64,000 nt of DNA, taken from assembly GCF_009674495.1 (NCBI RefSeq), contig NZ_WKJN01000015.1, positions 62,001 through 126,000 on the forward strand, read 5' to 3'. The translations under genes were made by a program, and so were the position numbers. Position 1 is the first letter of the stretch, and each line of letters opens with the position of its first letter. The notes below the pieces were generated by a model, which saw only the letters and a list, made by a program, of their open reading frames with translations, ran no database searches and was not told the DNA's origin. Shown piece after piece: positions 1 through 7,980 of this stretch. This DNA comes from Duganella alba. GTDB taxonomy: Bacteria; Pseudomonadota; Gammaproteobacteria; Burkholderiales; Burkholderiaceae_D.

Positions 1-1038
1 ACCAGCCTGATCGGCCACTGGCACGGCGGCCTGGCGCTGGCCGGCATCATCGCCTGCGCCATGTTCGCGCTGGTGTGCGGCTCGTCGGTGGCGACGGTGG
101 TGGCGATCGGCTCGATCATCCTGCCGGCCATGGTCAAGCAGGGTTATCCCAAGGCCTTTGGCGCCGGCGTCATCATTACCGCCGGCTCGCTGGGGATTCT
201 GATGCTGCCGTCGATTCCAAAGGTGATCTACGCCATCTCGACCAACACCTCGATCGGCGCGCTGTTCCTGGCCGGCCTGTTCCCCGGTATTTTGCTGACG
301 GTGATGCTGTGCACCACCACCTGGGTGCTGGCCAAGAAGAACAACTACCCGCGCATGCGCAAGTCCACCTGGGGCCAGCGCTGGAAGGCCTTCCGCAAAA
401 GCGTGTGGGGCCTGATGCTGGTGGTGATCATCATTGGCGGCATCACCAAGGGCATCTTCACGCCGACCGAGGCGGCGGCGATGAGCGCGGTGTATGCGTT
501 CCTGATTTCGGTGTTTGTCTACAAGGATATGCCGCTGTCGAAGACGCCGGAAGTGCTGAAGAAATCGGCGGCGCTGTCGGCCATGCTGCTGTATATCATT
601 ACCAATGCCGTGCTGTTCTCGTTCCTGATGGCGCACGAGAATATTCCACAGGCGATGGCGGATTGGATTCTGGGCAAGGACCTGGGCCAGGCTGGTTTCC
701 TGTTCTTCACCAACATCCTGCTGCTGCTGGCGGGGAATGTGATGGAGCCGTCGTCGATCATTCTGGTGATGGCGCCGATTCTGCACCCGGCCGCAATCCG
801 CCTCGGCATCGACGCCGTCCACTTCGGCATCATGATCGATGCGAACATGGAAGTGGGCCTGTGCCATCCGCCGGTGGGCCTGAATCTGTACGTGGCCAGC
901 GGCATTTCGAAGATGAGCATCTCCGAGTTGACCGTGGCGGTGATGCCGTGGTTGCTGACGATGCTGGTGTTCCTGGTGATTGTGACGTACTGGCCGGGGT
1001 TGTCGCTCTGGCTGCCGAAGGCGATGGGGTTGATGTAA
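1..1038 (+). CDS. dctM: TRAP transporter large permease, DctM type (5' end outside window)
   Basis: C-terminal 345 residues of the large membrane subunit of a tripartite ATP-independent periplasmic (TRAP) transporter. It forms the ion-coupled channel that takes organic acids, typically C4-dicarboxylates, from a periplasmic binding protein. The frame is open from base 1, so the true start lies upstream. Many hydrophobic segments are visible, and the late motif EVGLCHPPVGLNLYV followed by SGIS is characteristic of DctM permeases. The cognate binding protein is probably the dctP gene at 1205-2191, but that gene is convergent rather than co-transcribed, which is unusual. A small DctQ subunit would be expected just upstream, outside the window. 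Substrate is inferred from the nearby DctS/DctR-like regulators. Confidence 0.9.
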   Translation, partial: TSLIGHWHGGLALAGIIACAMFALVCGSSVATVVAIGSIILPAMVKQGYPKAFGAGVIITAGSLGILMLPSIPKVIYAISTNTSIGALFLAGLFPGILLTVMLCTTTWVLAKKNNYPRMRKSTWGQRWKAFRKSVWGLMLVVIIIGGITKGIFTPTEAAAMSAVYAFLISVFVYKDMPLSKTPEVLKKSAALSAMLLYIITNAVLFSFLMAHENIPQAMADWILGKDLGQAGFLFFTNILLLLAGNVMEPSSIILVMAPILHPAAIRLGIDAVHFGIMIDANMEVGLCHPPVGLNLYVASGISKMSISELTVAVMPWLLTMLVFLVIVTYWPGLSLWLPKAMGLM

Positions 1039-1077
1039 AGCGCGCGGCACCTGCGCAACCCGCACACCGCTGCGGCC

Positions 1078-1107
1078 AGGGTCTGACCCCGTACGGGGTC
1101 AGACCCT
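1078..1107. repeat. Perfect 30-bp palindrome in an intergenic gap
   Basis: The two 15-base arms are exactly complementary with no spacer; the left arm begins AGGGTCTGACCCC and the centre is GTAC. It lies 40 bases after the dctM stop and before the bidirectional terminator. There is no T-run, so it is not a typical terminator. It looks like a dispersed intergenic palindrome of the kind often repeated in Oxalobacteraceae genomes (recollection, unchecked). I saw no second copy in the window. Confidence 0.7.
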
Positions 1108-1160
1108 TTCGTCAGGGGTACTCCATGCGATAACAATCGTCCGCCGCCTCTCCCCCCAAA

Positions 1161-1187
1161 AAAAAGGAGGCCAATGGCCTCCTTTTT
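1161..1187. terminator. Bidirectional rho-independent terminator between dctM and dctP
   Basis: A 12-bp perfect stem (AAAAAGGAGGCC at 1161-1172 pairing with 1176-1187) closes a 3-base loop, AAT. The T-tract on one strand and the A-tract on the other let it work in both directions, fitting its place between convergent dctM and dctP. Confidence 0.9.
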
Positions 1188-1204
1188 CACTTCCCAGCGA
1201 AGAT

Positions 1205-2191
1205 TTACTTCGCCGCTTCCTTGTTGATCGCCGAGATCAGATCCTTGCCGATCCGGCTCTCCATCTGCTGCTGCACCGGCAGCAGCGCCTTGCGCCAGTC
1301 GGCCTGCTCTTTCACGCTGAGCGTGTAGATCTCGGTCTTGCCGGCCTTTTTGATCGCATCCAGCGCCATGTCGTTGTCACGTTGCGCAATCGCTTTCTCG
1401 AAGGTGGTGGCATCCTTCATCGCCTTGTCCAGCGCGGCGCGGATGTCCGGCGGCAGACCGTCCCAGAACTTCTTGTTGACGATGACCGCATAGCCCAGGT
1501 AACCGTGGTTCGACACCGTCACATACTTCTGCACCTCGTGCATCTTCTGCGTGTACATATTCGACGGCGGATTCTCGGTGCCGTCCACCACGCCGGTCTG
1601 CAGCGCCTGGTACACCTCGGAGAACGCCAGCACCTGCGGGTTCGCGCCCAGCGCGCGCATCTGCGCGTCCAGCACCTTGGACGACTGGATGCGCATCTTC
1701 AGGCCTTTGAAATCGGTCGGATTATGCAGTGGCTTGTTGGCCGACATGACCTTGAAACCGTTGTCCCAGAACGCCAGGCCGGTGATGCCCTTCGGCTCCA
1801 GCTTCTTCAGCAGCGACTTGCCGATTTCGCCTTCGGTGACGTTGTACAGCGCCGTTTTCGACGGGAAGATGTACGGCAGGTCGAACGCCTCGAATTCCTT
1901 CACGCCCAGCGGGCCGAACTTGGCCAGCGACGGCGCCAGCATCTGCACCGCGCCCAGTTGCAGCGCTTCCAGCTCTTCCTTGTCCTTGTACAGCTGGCTG
2001 TTCGGATACACCTCGATCTTCACGCGGCCGTTGGTTGCCTTTTCCGCCAGCTGCTTGAAACGCTCCGCCGCCTGGCCTTTCGGCGTGTCGGTGGCCACCA
2101 CGTGGCTGAATTTGATGACGATCGGCGCCTGGGCATACGCGTTGAAGCTCAGGGCCGCGCTCAGGACGAGCAAGACGGGTTTCAGTTTCAT
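1205..2191 (-). CDS. dctP: TRAP transporter substrate-binding protein, DctP family
   Basis: A 328-residue periplasmic solute receptor that delivers its ligand to a DctQM permease. The N-terminus (MKLKPVLLVLSAALSFNAYA) is a clear Sec signal peptide. The mature part has DctP-family features: IVIKFSHVVATDTPKGQAA near the start, the central EVYQALQTGVVDGTENP ligand-binding segment around residues 195-210, and the later VIVNKKFWDGLP. The start is supported by GGAGACTTC just upstream. The gene faces the sensor kinase at 2321 across about 130 bases and converges on dctM. C4-dicarboxylate specificity is likely from the family and from the adjacent DctS/DctR-like pair, but the ligand cannot be read from sequence. 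Confidence 0.92.
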   Translation of the reverse strand: MKLKPVLLVLSAALSFNAYAQAPIVIKFSHVVATDTPKGQAAERFKQLAEKATNGRVKIEVYPNSQLYKDKEELEALQLGAVQMLAPSLAKFGPLGVKEFEAFDLPYIFPSKTALYNVTEGEIGKSLLKKLEPKGITGLAFWDNGFKVMSANKPLHNPTDFKGLKMRIQSSKVLDAQMRALGANPQVLAFSEVYQALQTGVVDGTENPPSNMYTQKMHEVQKYVTVSNHGYLGYAVIVNKKFWDGLPPDIRAALDKAMKDATTFEKAIAQRDNDMALDAIKKAGKTEIYTLSVKEQADWRKALLPVQQQMESRIGKDLISAINKEAAK

Positions 2192-2320
2192 GAAGTCTCC
2201 TGGTGGGTTTAAAGTTACACTATTGTTCTATTCTGACCGATTCTTATAAATAGCTGCAACACTGGCAAGTGTGGATAACCACAATGGCCGCACCACCGTG
2301 ACAAGCTACCCTGACCGTCC

Positions 2321-4351
2321 ATGACCGAATCGCCTTCCACCGCGCCCGCGCCGCGCCGCCGCACCCACACCAGCACCTCGCTGCGCTGGCTGCTGCCCAT
2401 CGTGCTGGTGTTGTTTTTTCTGGCGATCCTGATCTGGCTGCCGTGGCAGGCGCGCCAGATGGAGAGCAACGAGCGCCAGGAACAGCTGATCGCCGATACC
2501 CTGTGGGTCGAGCAGACCATCCGCTTCCAGATGGGCCGCGACGAGGAAAGCCTGCGCAGCCTGGGCGTGGAAATCGCCGCCGGCCATCTGTCGGCGCATG
2601 AGCTGCACGAGCGCATGGCACGGCTGCTGAAGAACGGCCACGAACTGCTGCGCGTGGTCTGGCTCAAGCCCGACGGTCAGCTTGGCAGCAGCAGCGATCC
2701 CCTGTCCGAGCCGGTGGAACTGACGCCGGCCTCCAAGGCCACCGCCGAGATCACGCGCAAGACGCGCCGCGCCATGTACGCCCAGCCGGAAGTGCAGGCG
2801 CATAACCAGACCGCCGCGCCGTCGGCGGTGCTGATGGACTACCACGTGCCGCTGTTCCGCGGCGACGACTATCTCGGCGACCTGGTCGCCACCTATCAGA
2901 CCAGCGCGCTGCTCGATGAAATGGTGCCGTGGTGGTTCGCGCAGGACAACCAGGTCACGCTGGTGGACCGCGACGACAAGGTGCTGGCGCGGCGCGCGGC
3001 CGCCGGCCCGGGCCACGGCATCTACACCCACAAGCGCGCGCTCGACCTGCCCGGCGCCACCGTCACGCTGGTGACGGACAGCGTCAAGAGCGAGCCGCAG
3101 CTGCTGCCCAACCTGCTGGTCGGCTCGGTCATCGTGCTGTCGCTTGGCCTGCTATGGAGCCTGCTGGCCCTGTGGGGCCACATCTCGAAACGCCTGGCGG
3201 CCGAAGGCGCGCTGCGCCAGCAGATGTCGTTCCGCACCGCGATGGAGAATTCGCTGGTGACCGGCCTGCGCGCGCGCGACCTGGAAGGCCGCATCACCTA
3301 CGTCAATCCGGCCTTCTGCCAGATCGTCGGCTATCCGGCCGAGGAAATCGTCGGCAAGCTGCCGCCCATGCCCTACTGGGCGCCGGAGGCGATGTCCGAA
3401 TACCAGGCGCGCTTTGCCTCGGTATTGGCCGGCAAGGTCACGCCGCAGTTCGAAACCATCTTCCAGCGTCCCAACGGCGAGCGCGTGCCGGTGCTGGTGT
3501 TCGAGGCGCCGCTGGTGGACAACCACGGCAAGCAGACCGGCTGGATGGGTTCCATCCTCGACATCTCCGACCGCAAGCGCATCGAGGAAGTCAACCGCCA
3601 GCAGCAGGAAAAGCTGCAATCGTCGGCACGCATGGCCACCATGGGCGAGATCGCGTCGATGCTGGCGCATGAGCTGAACCAGCCGCTGGCCGCCATCTCC
3701 AGCTACACCACCGGCGCGCTGAATGTGCTGGACCGTGCGCATGAGGACCATAAGCCGATCGATCGCGGCATCCTCAAGCCGGCGCTGGAACAGGCCAGCG
3801 CGCAGGCGCAGCGGGCCGGCCAGATCATCCGCAGCGTGCACGAATTCGTCAAGAAGCGCGAACCGCTGCGGCAGGCGGTGGCGATTCCGTCGCTGCTGGA
3901 CGGCATCCGCGCGCTGATCGAACTGCAGGCGCGCCAGAGCTACGTATCGTTCCACACCGACCTCCCGGCCGACCTGCCGCCGGTGCGCGCCGACCGCGTG
4001 ATGATCGAACAGGTGCTGCTCAACCTGACCCGCAACGGCATCGAAGCGATGCAGCACGTGCAGCCACAACGGCGTATCCTCAACGTGGTGGCGCAATACC
4101 ATGCGGACGCCGACCAGGTCAGCGTGGCGGTGATCGACCAGGGCCACGGCATTCCGGACGACGTGGCGCAGCGCCTGTTCTCGCCGTTCTTCTCGACCAA
4201 GGCCGAGGGCATGGGCATGGGCCTCAACATCTGCCGGACTGCGATAGAATTCCATGGCGGCGCGCTGACCTTCCGCGCCAATCCGCAAGGCGGAACAATA
4301 TTTACGTTCGTGCTGCCGGCCGCGCCGGCAGCCACGACACAGGAGACATAA
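2321..4351 (+). CDS. DctS/DctB-like sensor histidine kinase with PAS domain
   Basis: A 676-residue membrane sensor kinase. Transmembrane segments lie near residues 22-42 and 263-286 and flank a periplasmic sensor region of about 220 residues. A PAS domain follows at about 303-420, then HisKA with the phospho-acceptor His450 in MLAHELNQPLAAIS, then a HATPase domain with an N-box (LLNLTRNGIEAM) and a G-box (GMGMGLNICRTAIEFHGG). The EFHGG ending and ELNQPLAAI H-box are typical of kinases that pair with FixJ/DctR-type regulators, and such a regulator begins 5 bases after its stop. It is divergent from dctP, so it probably senses the dicarboxylate and controls TRAP expression. Confidence 0.9.
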   Translation: MTESPSTAPAPRRRTHTSTSLRWLLPIVLVLFFLAILIWLPWQARQMESNERQEQLIADTLWVEQTIRFQMGRDEESLRSLGVEIAAGHLSAHELHERMARLLKNGHELLRVVWLKPDGQLGSSSDPLSEPVELTPASKATAEITRKTRRAMYAQPEVQAHNQTAAPSAVLMDYHVPLFRGDDYLGDLVATYQTSALLDEMVPWWFAQDNQVTLVDRDDKVLARRAAAGPGHGIYTHKRALDLPGATVTLVTDSVKSEPQLLPNLLVGSVIVLSLGLLWSLLALWGHISKRLAAEGALRQQMSFRTAMENSLVTGLRARDLEGRITYVNPAFCQIVGYPAEEIVGKLPPMPYWAPEAMSEYQARFASVLAGKVTPQFETIFQRPNGERVPVLVFEAPLVDNHGKQTGWMGSILDISDRKRIEEVNRQQQEKLQSSARMATMGEIASMLAHELNQPLAAISSYTTGALNVLDRAHEDHKPIDRGILKPALEQASAQAQRAGQIIRSVHEFVKKREPLRQAVAIPSLLDGIRALIELQARQSYVSFHTDLPADLPPVRADRVMIEQVLLNLTRNGIEAMQHVQPQRRILNVVAQYHADADQVSVAVIDQGHGIPDDVAQRLFSPFFSTKAEGMGMGLNICRTAIEFHGGALTFRANPQGGTIFTFVLPAAPAATTQET

Positions 4352-4356
4352 GACAA

Positions 4357-4938
4357 ATGCTGCATATCGTCGACGATGAAGCGGTGGTGCGCGACGCACT
4401 GACCTGGCTGGCCACATCCCGGGCGATTCCCTCGCGCGCCTACGACTCCGGAGCGCAGTTCCTGCAGCACGCCGGAGATTTCGACACCGACGGCGACTGC
4501 GTGCTGCTCGACGTGCGCATGCCCGACATGAACGGCGTGGCGGTGTTCGACCAGCTGCTGACGCGCGGCCTGGCGCAGCGCATGCCGGTGATCTTCCTGA
4601 CCGGCCACGGCGACGTGCCGATGGCGGTGGACACCTTGAAGCGCGGCGCCTTCGACTTCTTCGAAAAGCCGTTCAACGACAACCAGCTGATGGACCGCGT
4701 GCAGGAAGCGCTGGCCAACTCGCGCCGCGCCGGCGAAACCGCCGCCGTCCACGCCCGCCTGGCGACGCTGTCGACGCGCGAGCGCGAAGTGCTGGACCTG
4801 ATCCTGGCCGGCAAAATGAACAAGGTGGTGGCCGACCAGCTGGGCATCAGCATGCGCACGGTCGAAGTCCACCGCGCCCACATCTTCGACAAAATGCAAG
4901 TCAAAACCGCCGTCGAACTGGCCGGCCTGCTGAAGTAA
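4357..4938 (+). CDS. DctR-like response regulator (receiver plus LuxR-type HTH)
   Basis: A 193-residue FixJ/NarL-type regulator. The receiver domain at 1-115 has acidic residues at HIVDDE, the phosphorylated Asp52 in LLDVRMPDMNG and the conserved lysine in FFEKPF. The C-terminal LuxR helix-turn-helix is clear (LSTREREVLDLILAG and QLGISMRTVEVHRAHI). It starts 5 bases after the kinase stop, so the two are co-transcribed partners. This receiver/LuxR architecture matches DctR of the DctS/DctR system rather than the sigma-54-dependent DctD, so a sigma-70 target promoter is expected, possibly dctP. Confidence 0.9.
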   Translation: MLHIVDDEAVVRDALTWLATSRAIPSRAYDSGAQFLQHAGDFDTDGDCVLLDVRMPDMNGVAVFDQLLTRGLAQRMPVIFLTGHGDVPMAVDTLKRGAFDFFEKPFNDNQLMDRVQEALANSRRAGETAAVHARLATLSTREREVLDLILAGKMNKVVADQLGISMRTVEVHRAHIFDKMQVKTAVELAGLLK

Positions 4939-4954
4939 ATCCCGCTTCAAAAAC

Positions 4955-4974
4955 ATACATAAGCACTTATGTAT
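4955..4974. promoter_or_regulatory. Perfect palindromic operator upstream of the MarR gene
   Basis: Arms ATACATAAG and CTTATGTAT (9 bp each) are perfectly complementary around the 2-base centre CA. The site lies 17 bases before the MarR start codon. AT-rich inverted repeats of this size are typical MarR-family operators, so autoregulation is the natural reading (inference). Confidence 0.75.
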
Positions 4975-4991
4975 CATGGTATGCTTGTCGC

Positions 4992-5474
4992 ATGAGACAA
5001 GGACTTGGTACGCAATTACGGCATTTGATCGACCTGCTGGACGGTGCGGTCAGCGCTGCCTATGAGGAGGCGGGCATCGATTACCGGCCGCGCTACACGC
5101 CGGTGATGCGGGCGCTGGAGGGCGGCGAGCCGCGCACCGTCAGCCAGATCGCCGAGGCGGCCGGCATCACGCAGCCGGCCGCCACGCAAACCGTCACGCT
5201 GATGATGAAGCAAGGCTTGCTGGAAGCCTCGCCCGGCGTGCGCGATGCGCGCCAGAAGATCGTCCGCCTGAGCGCCCAGGGCGAAGCGCTGCTGCCCCAG
5301 CTGCGCCTGTGCTGGCAAGCCACGCGCGCCGCCGCCGACAGTCTCGACCGCGACATGCCCTACCCCCTGTCCGACGCGCTGGCGGAGGCCATCGCCGCCC
5401 TGCAAACCCAGTCTTTCGGCGCCCGCATCCGCGCGGCGCGTGCCACCACCAAGAGCAAAAAGGAGACATCATGA
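4992..5474 (+). CDS. MarR family transcriptional regulator
   Basis: A 160-residue winged-helix repressor. The HTH runs at about residues 38-75 (RTVSQIAEAAGITQPAATQT), followed by a wing with the MarR-like D-x-R (GVRDARQKIVRLS). The last four bases (ATGA) overlap the start of the CPBP protease gene, so the two form an operon. A perfect palindrome lies just upstream. No Shine-Dalgarno sequence is visible before the ATG, and a possible -10 hexamer (TATGCT, 4980-4985) lies only 6 bases upstream, so the message may be leaderless. The ligand is unknown. Confidence 0.9.
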   Translation: MRQGLGTQLRHLIDLLDGAVSAAYEEAGIDYRPRYTPVMRALEGGEPRTVSQIAEAAGITQPAATQTVTLMMKQGLLEASPGVRDARQKIVRLSAQGEALLPQLRLCWQATRAAADSLDRDMPYPLSDALAEAIAALQTQSFGARIRAARATTKSKKETS

Positions 5475-6310
5475 GCATCGCCCAGCCACAGGTCGTTTCA
5501 TCCGTGCCTTCGTTCCGCGCCCGTCTGTTTGCGCACCCGGTCACGCGCATCATCATCGGCATGTGCGCCGTGGTGCTGCCGATCATCCTGACGCTGGCCG
5601 TGATCGACAAGCTGGTGCCCAAAGAGCTGCGCTTCGGCTGGCAGTTCCTGCTGGCCGGCGGATTGGCCATCCTCAGCTACCGCTACTTCGTGCGCCGCAC
5701 CGAACAGCGCGGCCTGACCGAACTGGCGCCAGCCGGCGCGGCGCGTGAAACCTTCACCGGCGTGGCGCTTGGCGCCGCGCTCGGGCTGGCGGTGGCCGGC
5801 GTGCTGGCGGCGGCCGGCGCCTTCGCCATCAGCGGCAGCAATGATGCGGCCATCATGCTCAAGACCCTGCCGGAGCAGATGATGGTGGCGGTGTTTGAAG
5901 AACTGCTGTTCCGTGCCGTGCTGTTCCGCATCGTCGAACAACGCTGGGGCACGCGCACGGCGCTGATCGTCTCCTGCGTGGTGTTCGCGCTGGCGCACGT
6001 GTCGAACGACCAGGCCACCGCGCTGGGCATCCTGATCACCGGCGTGGCCTCGCTCACGCTGTGCGCCGCCTACCTGCGGACGCGCCGCCTGTGGCTGCCG
6101 ATCGGCCTGCACTTCGGCTGGAACTACCTGTACGACAGCCTGTTCGCCGTCCCCGTCTCCGGCCACGCCGCACGCGGCTGGCTGCAGGTGACGATGACCG
6201 GCCCCGACTGGCTGACCGGCGGCGCCTACGGCGTCGAAGCCTCCGCCATCACCCTGCTGCTCTGGGGCGCCACCGCCCTCCTCCTCCTGCGCCGCGCCGT
6301 CAAGCGCTGA
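5471..6310 (+). CDS. CPBP family intramembrane glutamic protease
   Basis: A 279-residue polytopic membrane protein of the CPBP/ABI family (Rce1/CAAX-protease related). The three hallmark motifs are present: EELLFRAVLFR (catalytic EE pair), FALAH and HFGWNYLYD. About eight hydrophobic segments can be drawn. The start chosen is the ATG at 5471, preceded by AAGGAG and overlapping the marR stop as ATGA; the frame stays open upstream but inside marR. Co-transcription with the MarR repressor suggests inducible expression, perhaps in response to peptides or membrane stress. The substrate cannot be predicted. Confidence 0.88.
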   Translation: MSIAQPQVVSSVPSFRARLFAHPVTRIIIGMCAVVLPIILTLAVIDKLVPKELRFGWQFLLAGGLAILSYRYFVRRTEQRGLTELAPAGAARETFTGVALGAALGLAVAGVLAAAGAFAISGSNDAAIMLKTLPEQMMVAVFEELLFRAVLFRIVEQRWGTRTALIVSCVVFALAHVSNDQATALGILITGVASLTLCAAYLRTRRLWLPIGLHFGWNYLYDSLFAVPVSGHAARGWLQVTMTGPDWLTGGAYGVEASAITLLLWGATALLLLRRAVKR

Positions 6311-6330
6311 CGCCGCCGCGTGGCTGACGT

Positions 6331-7431
6331 TCAGGCATGGCAGGCCAGTGCCCATTCGACGTGCTCGCGCACCAGCGCCGACGGATCGTCGCGCCGCGCC
6401 GATAGCGCCGCCACGATGGCGGCATCGCCCTTGGCGCCGGCCGCCGCCGCGTTCCCCAGCCCCACCGCGATATTGCGCAGCCATCGCTCGTGGCCGATGC
6501 GGCGGATCGGGCTGCCCTCCATCTTGCGGTTGAAGTCGTCCTCGCTCCACGCGAACAGTTCGATCATCGAGGCGCTGCCCAGGCCATGGCGCTCGTCGAA
6601 ATCCGGCAGCACCGCGCGCTGCGCGAACTTGTTCCAGGGGCAGGCGGTCTGGCAGTCGTCGCAGCCGTAGATGCGGTTGCCGATCAGCGGCCGCAGCTCC
6701 AGCGGAATCGCGTTCTTCAATTCGATGGTCAGGTAGGAGATGCAGCGCCGCGCATCGAGCTTGCCCGGCCCGAGGATGGCCTGCGTCGGACAGGCCGTGA
6801 TGCACGCCGAACACTGGCCGCAGTGCGCGCCGGTCGGCTCGTCGATGGGCAGCGGCAGGTCGACCAGGAATTCGCCCATGAAGAACATCGAGCCGGCCGT
6901 GCGCGACAGCAGCAAGGTGTGCTTGCCGCGCCAGCCCAGGCCGGCCTTCTCGGCCAGCGGCAGCTCCATCACCGGCGCCGAGTCGGTAAACACGCGGTAG
7001 CCGAAGTCGCCAATCTCCGCCTTCACCTTGTCGGCCAGCTGCTGCAGGCGCGCACGCAGCACCTTGTGGTAGTCGCGTCCCCGCGCATAGACCGAAATGA
7101 CGGCCGCGCCGGGATCGGCCAGCCGCGCCGCCTCGCGCGCACGCCAATCGTGCTCGCCGCTGGTTTCCGTGTTCCTCGGCAGATAGTTCATGCGGGCGCT
7201 GACCACGCGGATGGTGCCCGGCACCAGCTCGGCGGGCCGCGCGCGCTTCATGCCGTGGGCCGCCATGTAGTCCATTTCGCCGTGCATGCCGGCGTCCAGC
7301 CACGCCTGCAGGCCCGCCTCGGCGTGACTGAGATCAACGTCGGTGATGCGGATTTCGGCGAAGCCCAGCTCCGTGCCCCAGCGCTTGATGCTGACGGCAA
7401 GTTCGGCTAAATTGGTTTCGGACAGGGACAT
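6331..7431 (-). CDS. queG: Epoxyqueuosine reductase QueG
   Basis: A 366-residue cobalamin-dependent iron-sulfur enzyme that reduces epoxyqueuosine to queuosine in tRNA wobble modification. Two [4Fe-4S] motifs are clear: CGQCSACITACPT and CDDCQTACPWN. The N-terminal DUF1730 region includes SVYARGRDYHKVLR. The C-terminal HEAT-like tail (IRRIGHERWLRNIAVGLGNA) is typical of the full-length protein. The chosen start (MSLSETNLAEL) gives the family length; the open frame continues further but reads as non-protein. The gene is divergent from tsaE, a common neighbour in beta- and gammaproteobacteria. Confidence 0.93.
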   Translation of the reverse strand: MSLSETNLAELAVSIKRWGTELGFAEIRITDVDLSHAEAGLQAWLDAGMHGEMDYMAAHGMKRARPAELVPGTIRVVSARMNYLPRNTETSGEHDWRAREAARLADPGAAVISVYARGRDYHKVLRARLQQLADKVKAEIGDFGYRVFTDSAPVMELPLAEKAGLGWRGKHTLLLSRTAGSMFFMGEFLVDLPLPIDEPTGAHCGQCSACITACPTQAILGPGKLDARRCISYLTIELKNAIPLELRPLIGNRIYGCDDCQTACPWNKFAQRAVLPDFDERHGLGSASMIELFAWSEDDFNRKMEGSPIRRIGHERWLRNIAVGLGNAAAAGAKGDAAIVAALSARRDDPSALVREHVEWALACHA

Positions 7432-7494
7432 CTTGGAGTTTGCACTGGCGTAGGCGGTTACAATGGCGGTCAAACCAACATGACATTCTAATTG

Positions 7495-7980
7495 ATGCAG
7501 CACTTCACAGCCCACCTCCACGACGAAGAAGGCACCGCCGCCCTGGGTGCGGCGCTGGCGCGCGCCCTGGCGCCCGGCCTGGCGATCCACCTGCACGGCG
7601 ACCTGGGCGCCGGCAAAACCGCCCTCACCCGCGCGCTGCTGCACGCGGCGGGCCACGTCGGCACCGTCAAGAGTCCGACCTACACGCTGTCCGAACCGTA
7701 CAGCATCCAGCTCGACGGCCGCGCCGTCAGCGTGATCCACTTCGACCTGTACCGCATGGGCAGCCCGGAGGAATTCCTCGACGCCGGCTTCCGCGAAGAC
7801 TTCAACGGCGACAACGTCTGCATCGTCGAGTGGCCGGAAAAAGCCGAAGGCGTGCTGCCGCCGCCGGACCTGAATGTGTTTTTGACTGTGTCCGGCCATG
7901 GCCGTGATGTAGAATTGCAGGCGTCTACCGCCTTGGGTAACTCATGCCTTCAACGCCTCAAATTCGCTCCCAACATGTGA
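7495..7980 (+). CDS. tsaE: tRNA t6A biosynthesis ATPase TsaE
   Basis: A 161-residue P-loop ATPase that works with TsaB/TsaD in N6-threonylcarbamoyl-adenosine synthesis at A37 of ANN-decoding tRNAs. The Walker A motif GDLGAGKTALTRAL is near residue 40, followed by the family signature VKSPTYTLSEPY and then VIHFDLYRMGSPEEF. A TTG directly before this ATG is an alternative start. The 3' end overlaps amiC by 37 bases; the tsaE-amiC arrangement is conserved in many proteobacteria. The last ~15 residues, encoded within the overlap, are probably not functionally constrained. Confidence 0.93.
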   Translation: MQHFTAHLHDEEGTAALGAALARALAPGLAIHLHGDLGAGKTALTRALLHAAGHVGTVKSPTYTLSEPYSIQLDGRAVSVIHFDLYRMGSPEEFLDAGFREDFNGDNVCIVEWPEKAEGVLPPPDLNVFLTVSGHGRDVELQASTALGNSCLQRLKFAPNM

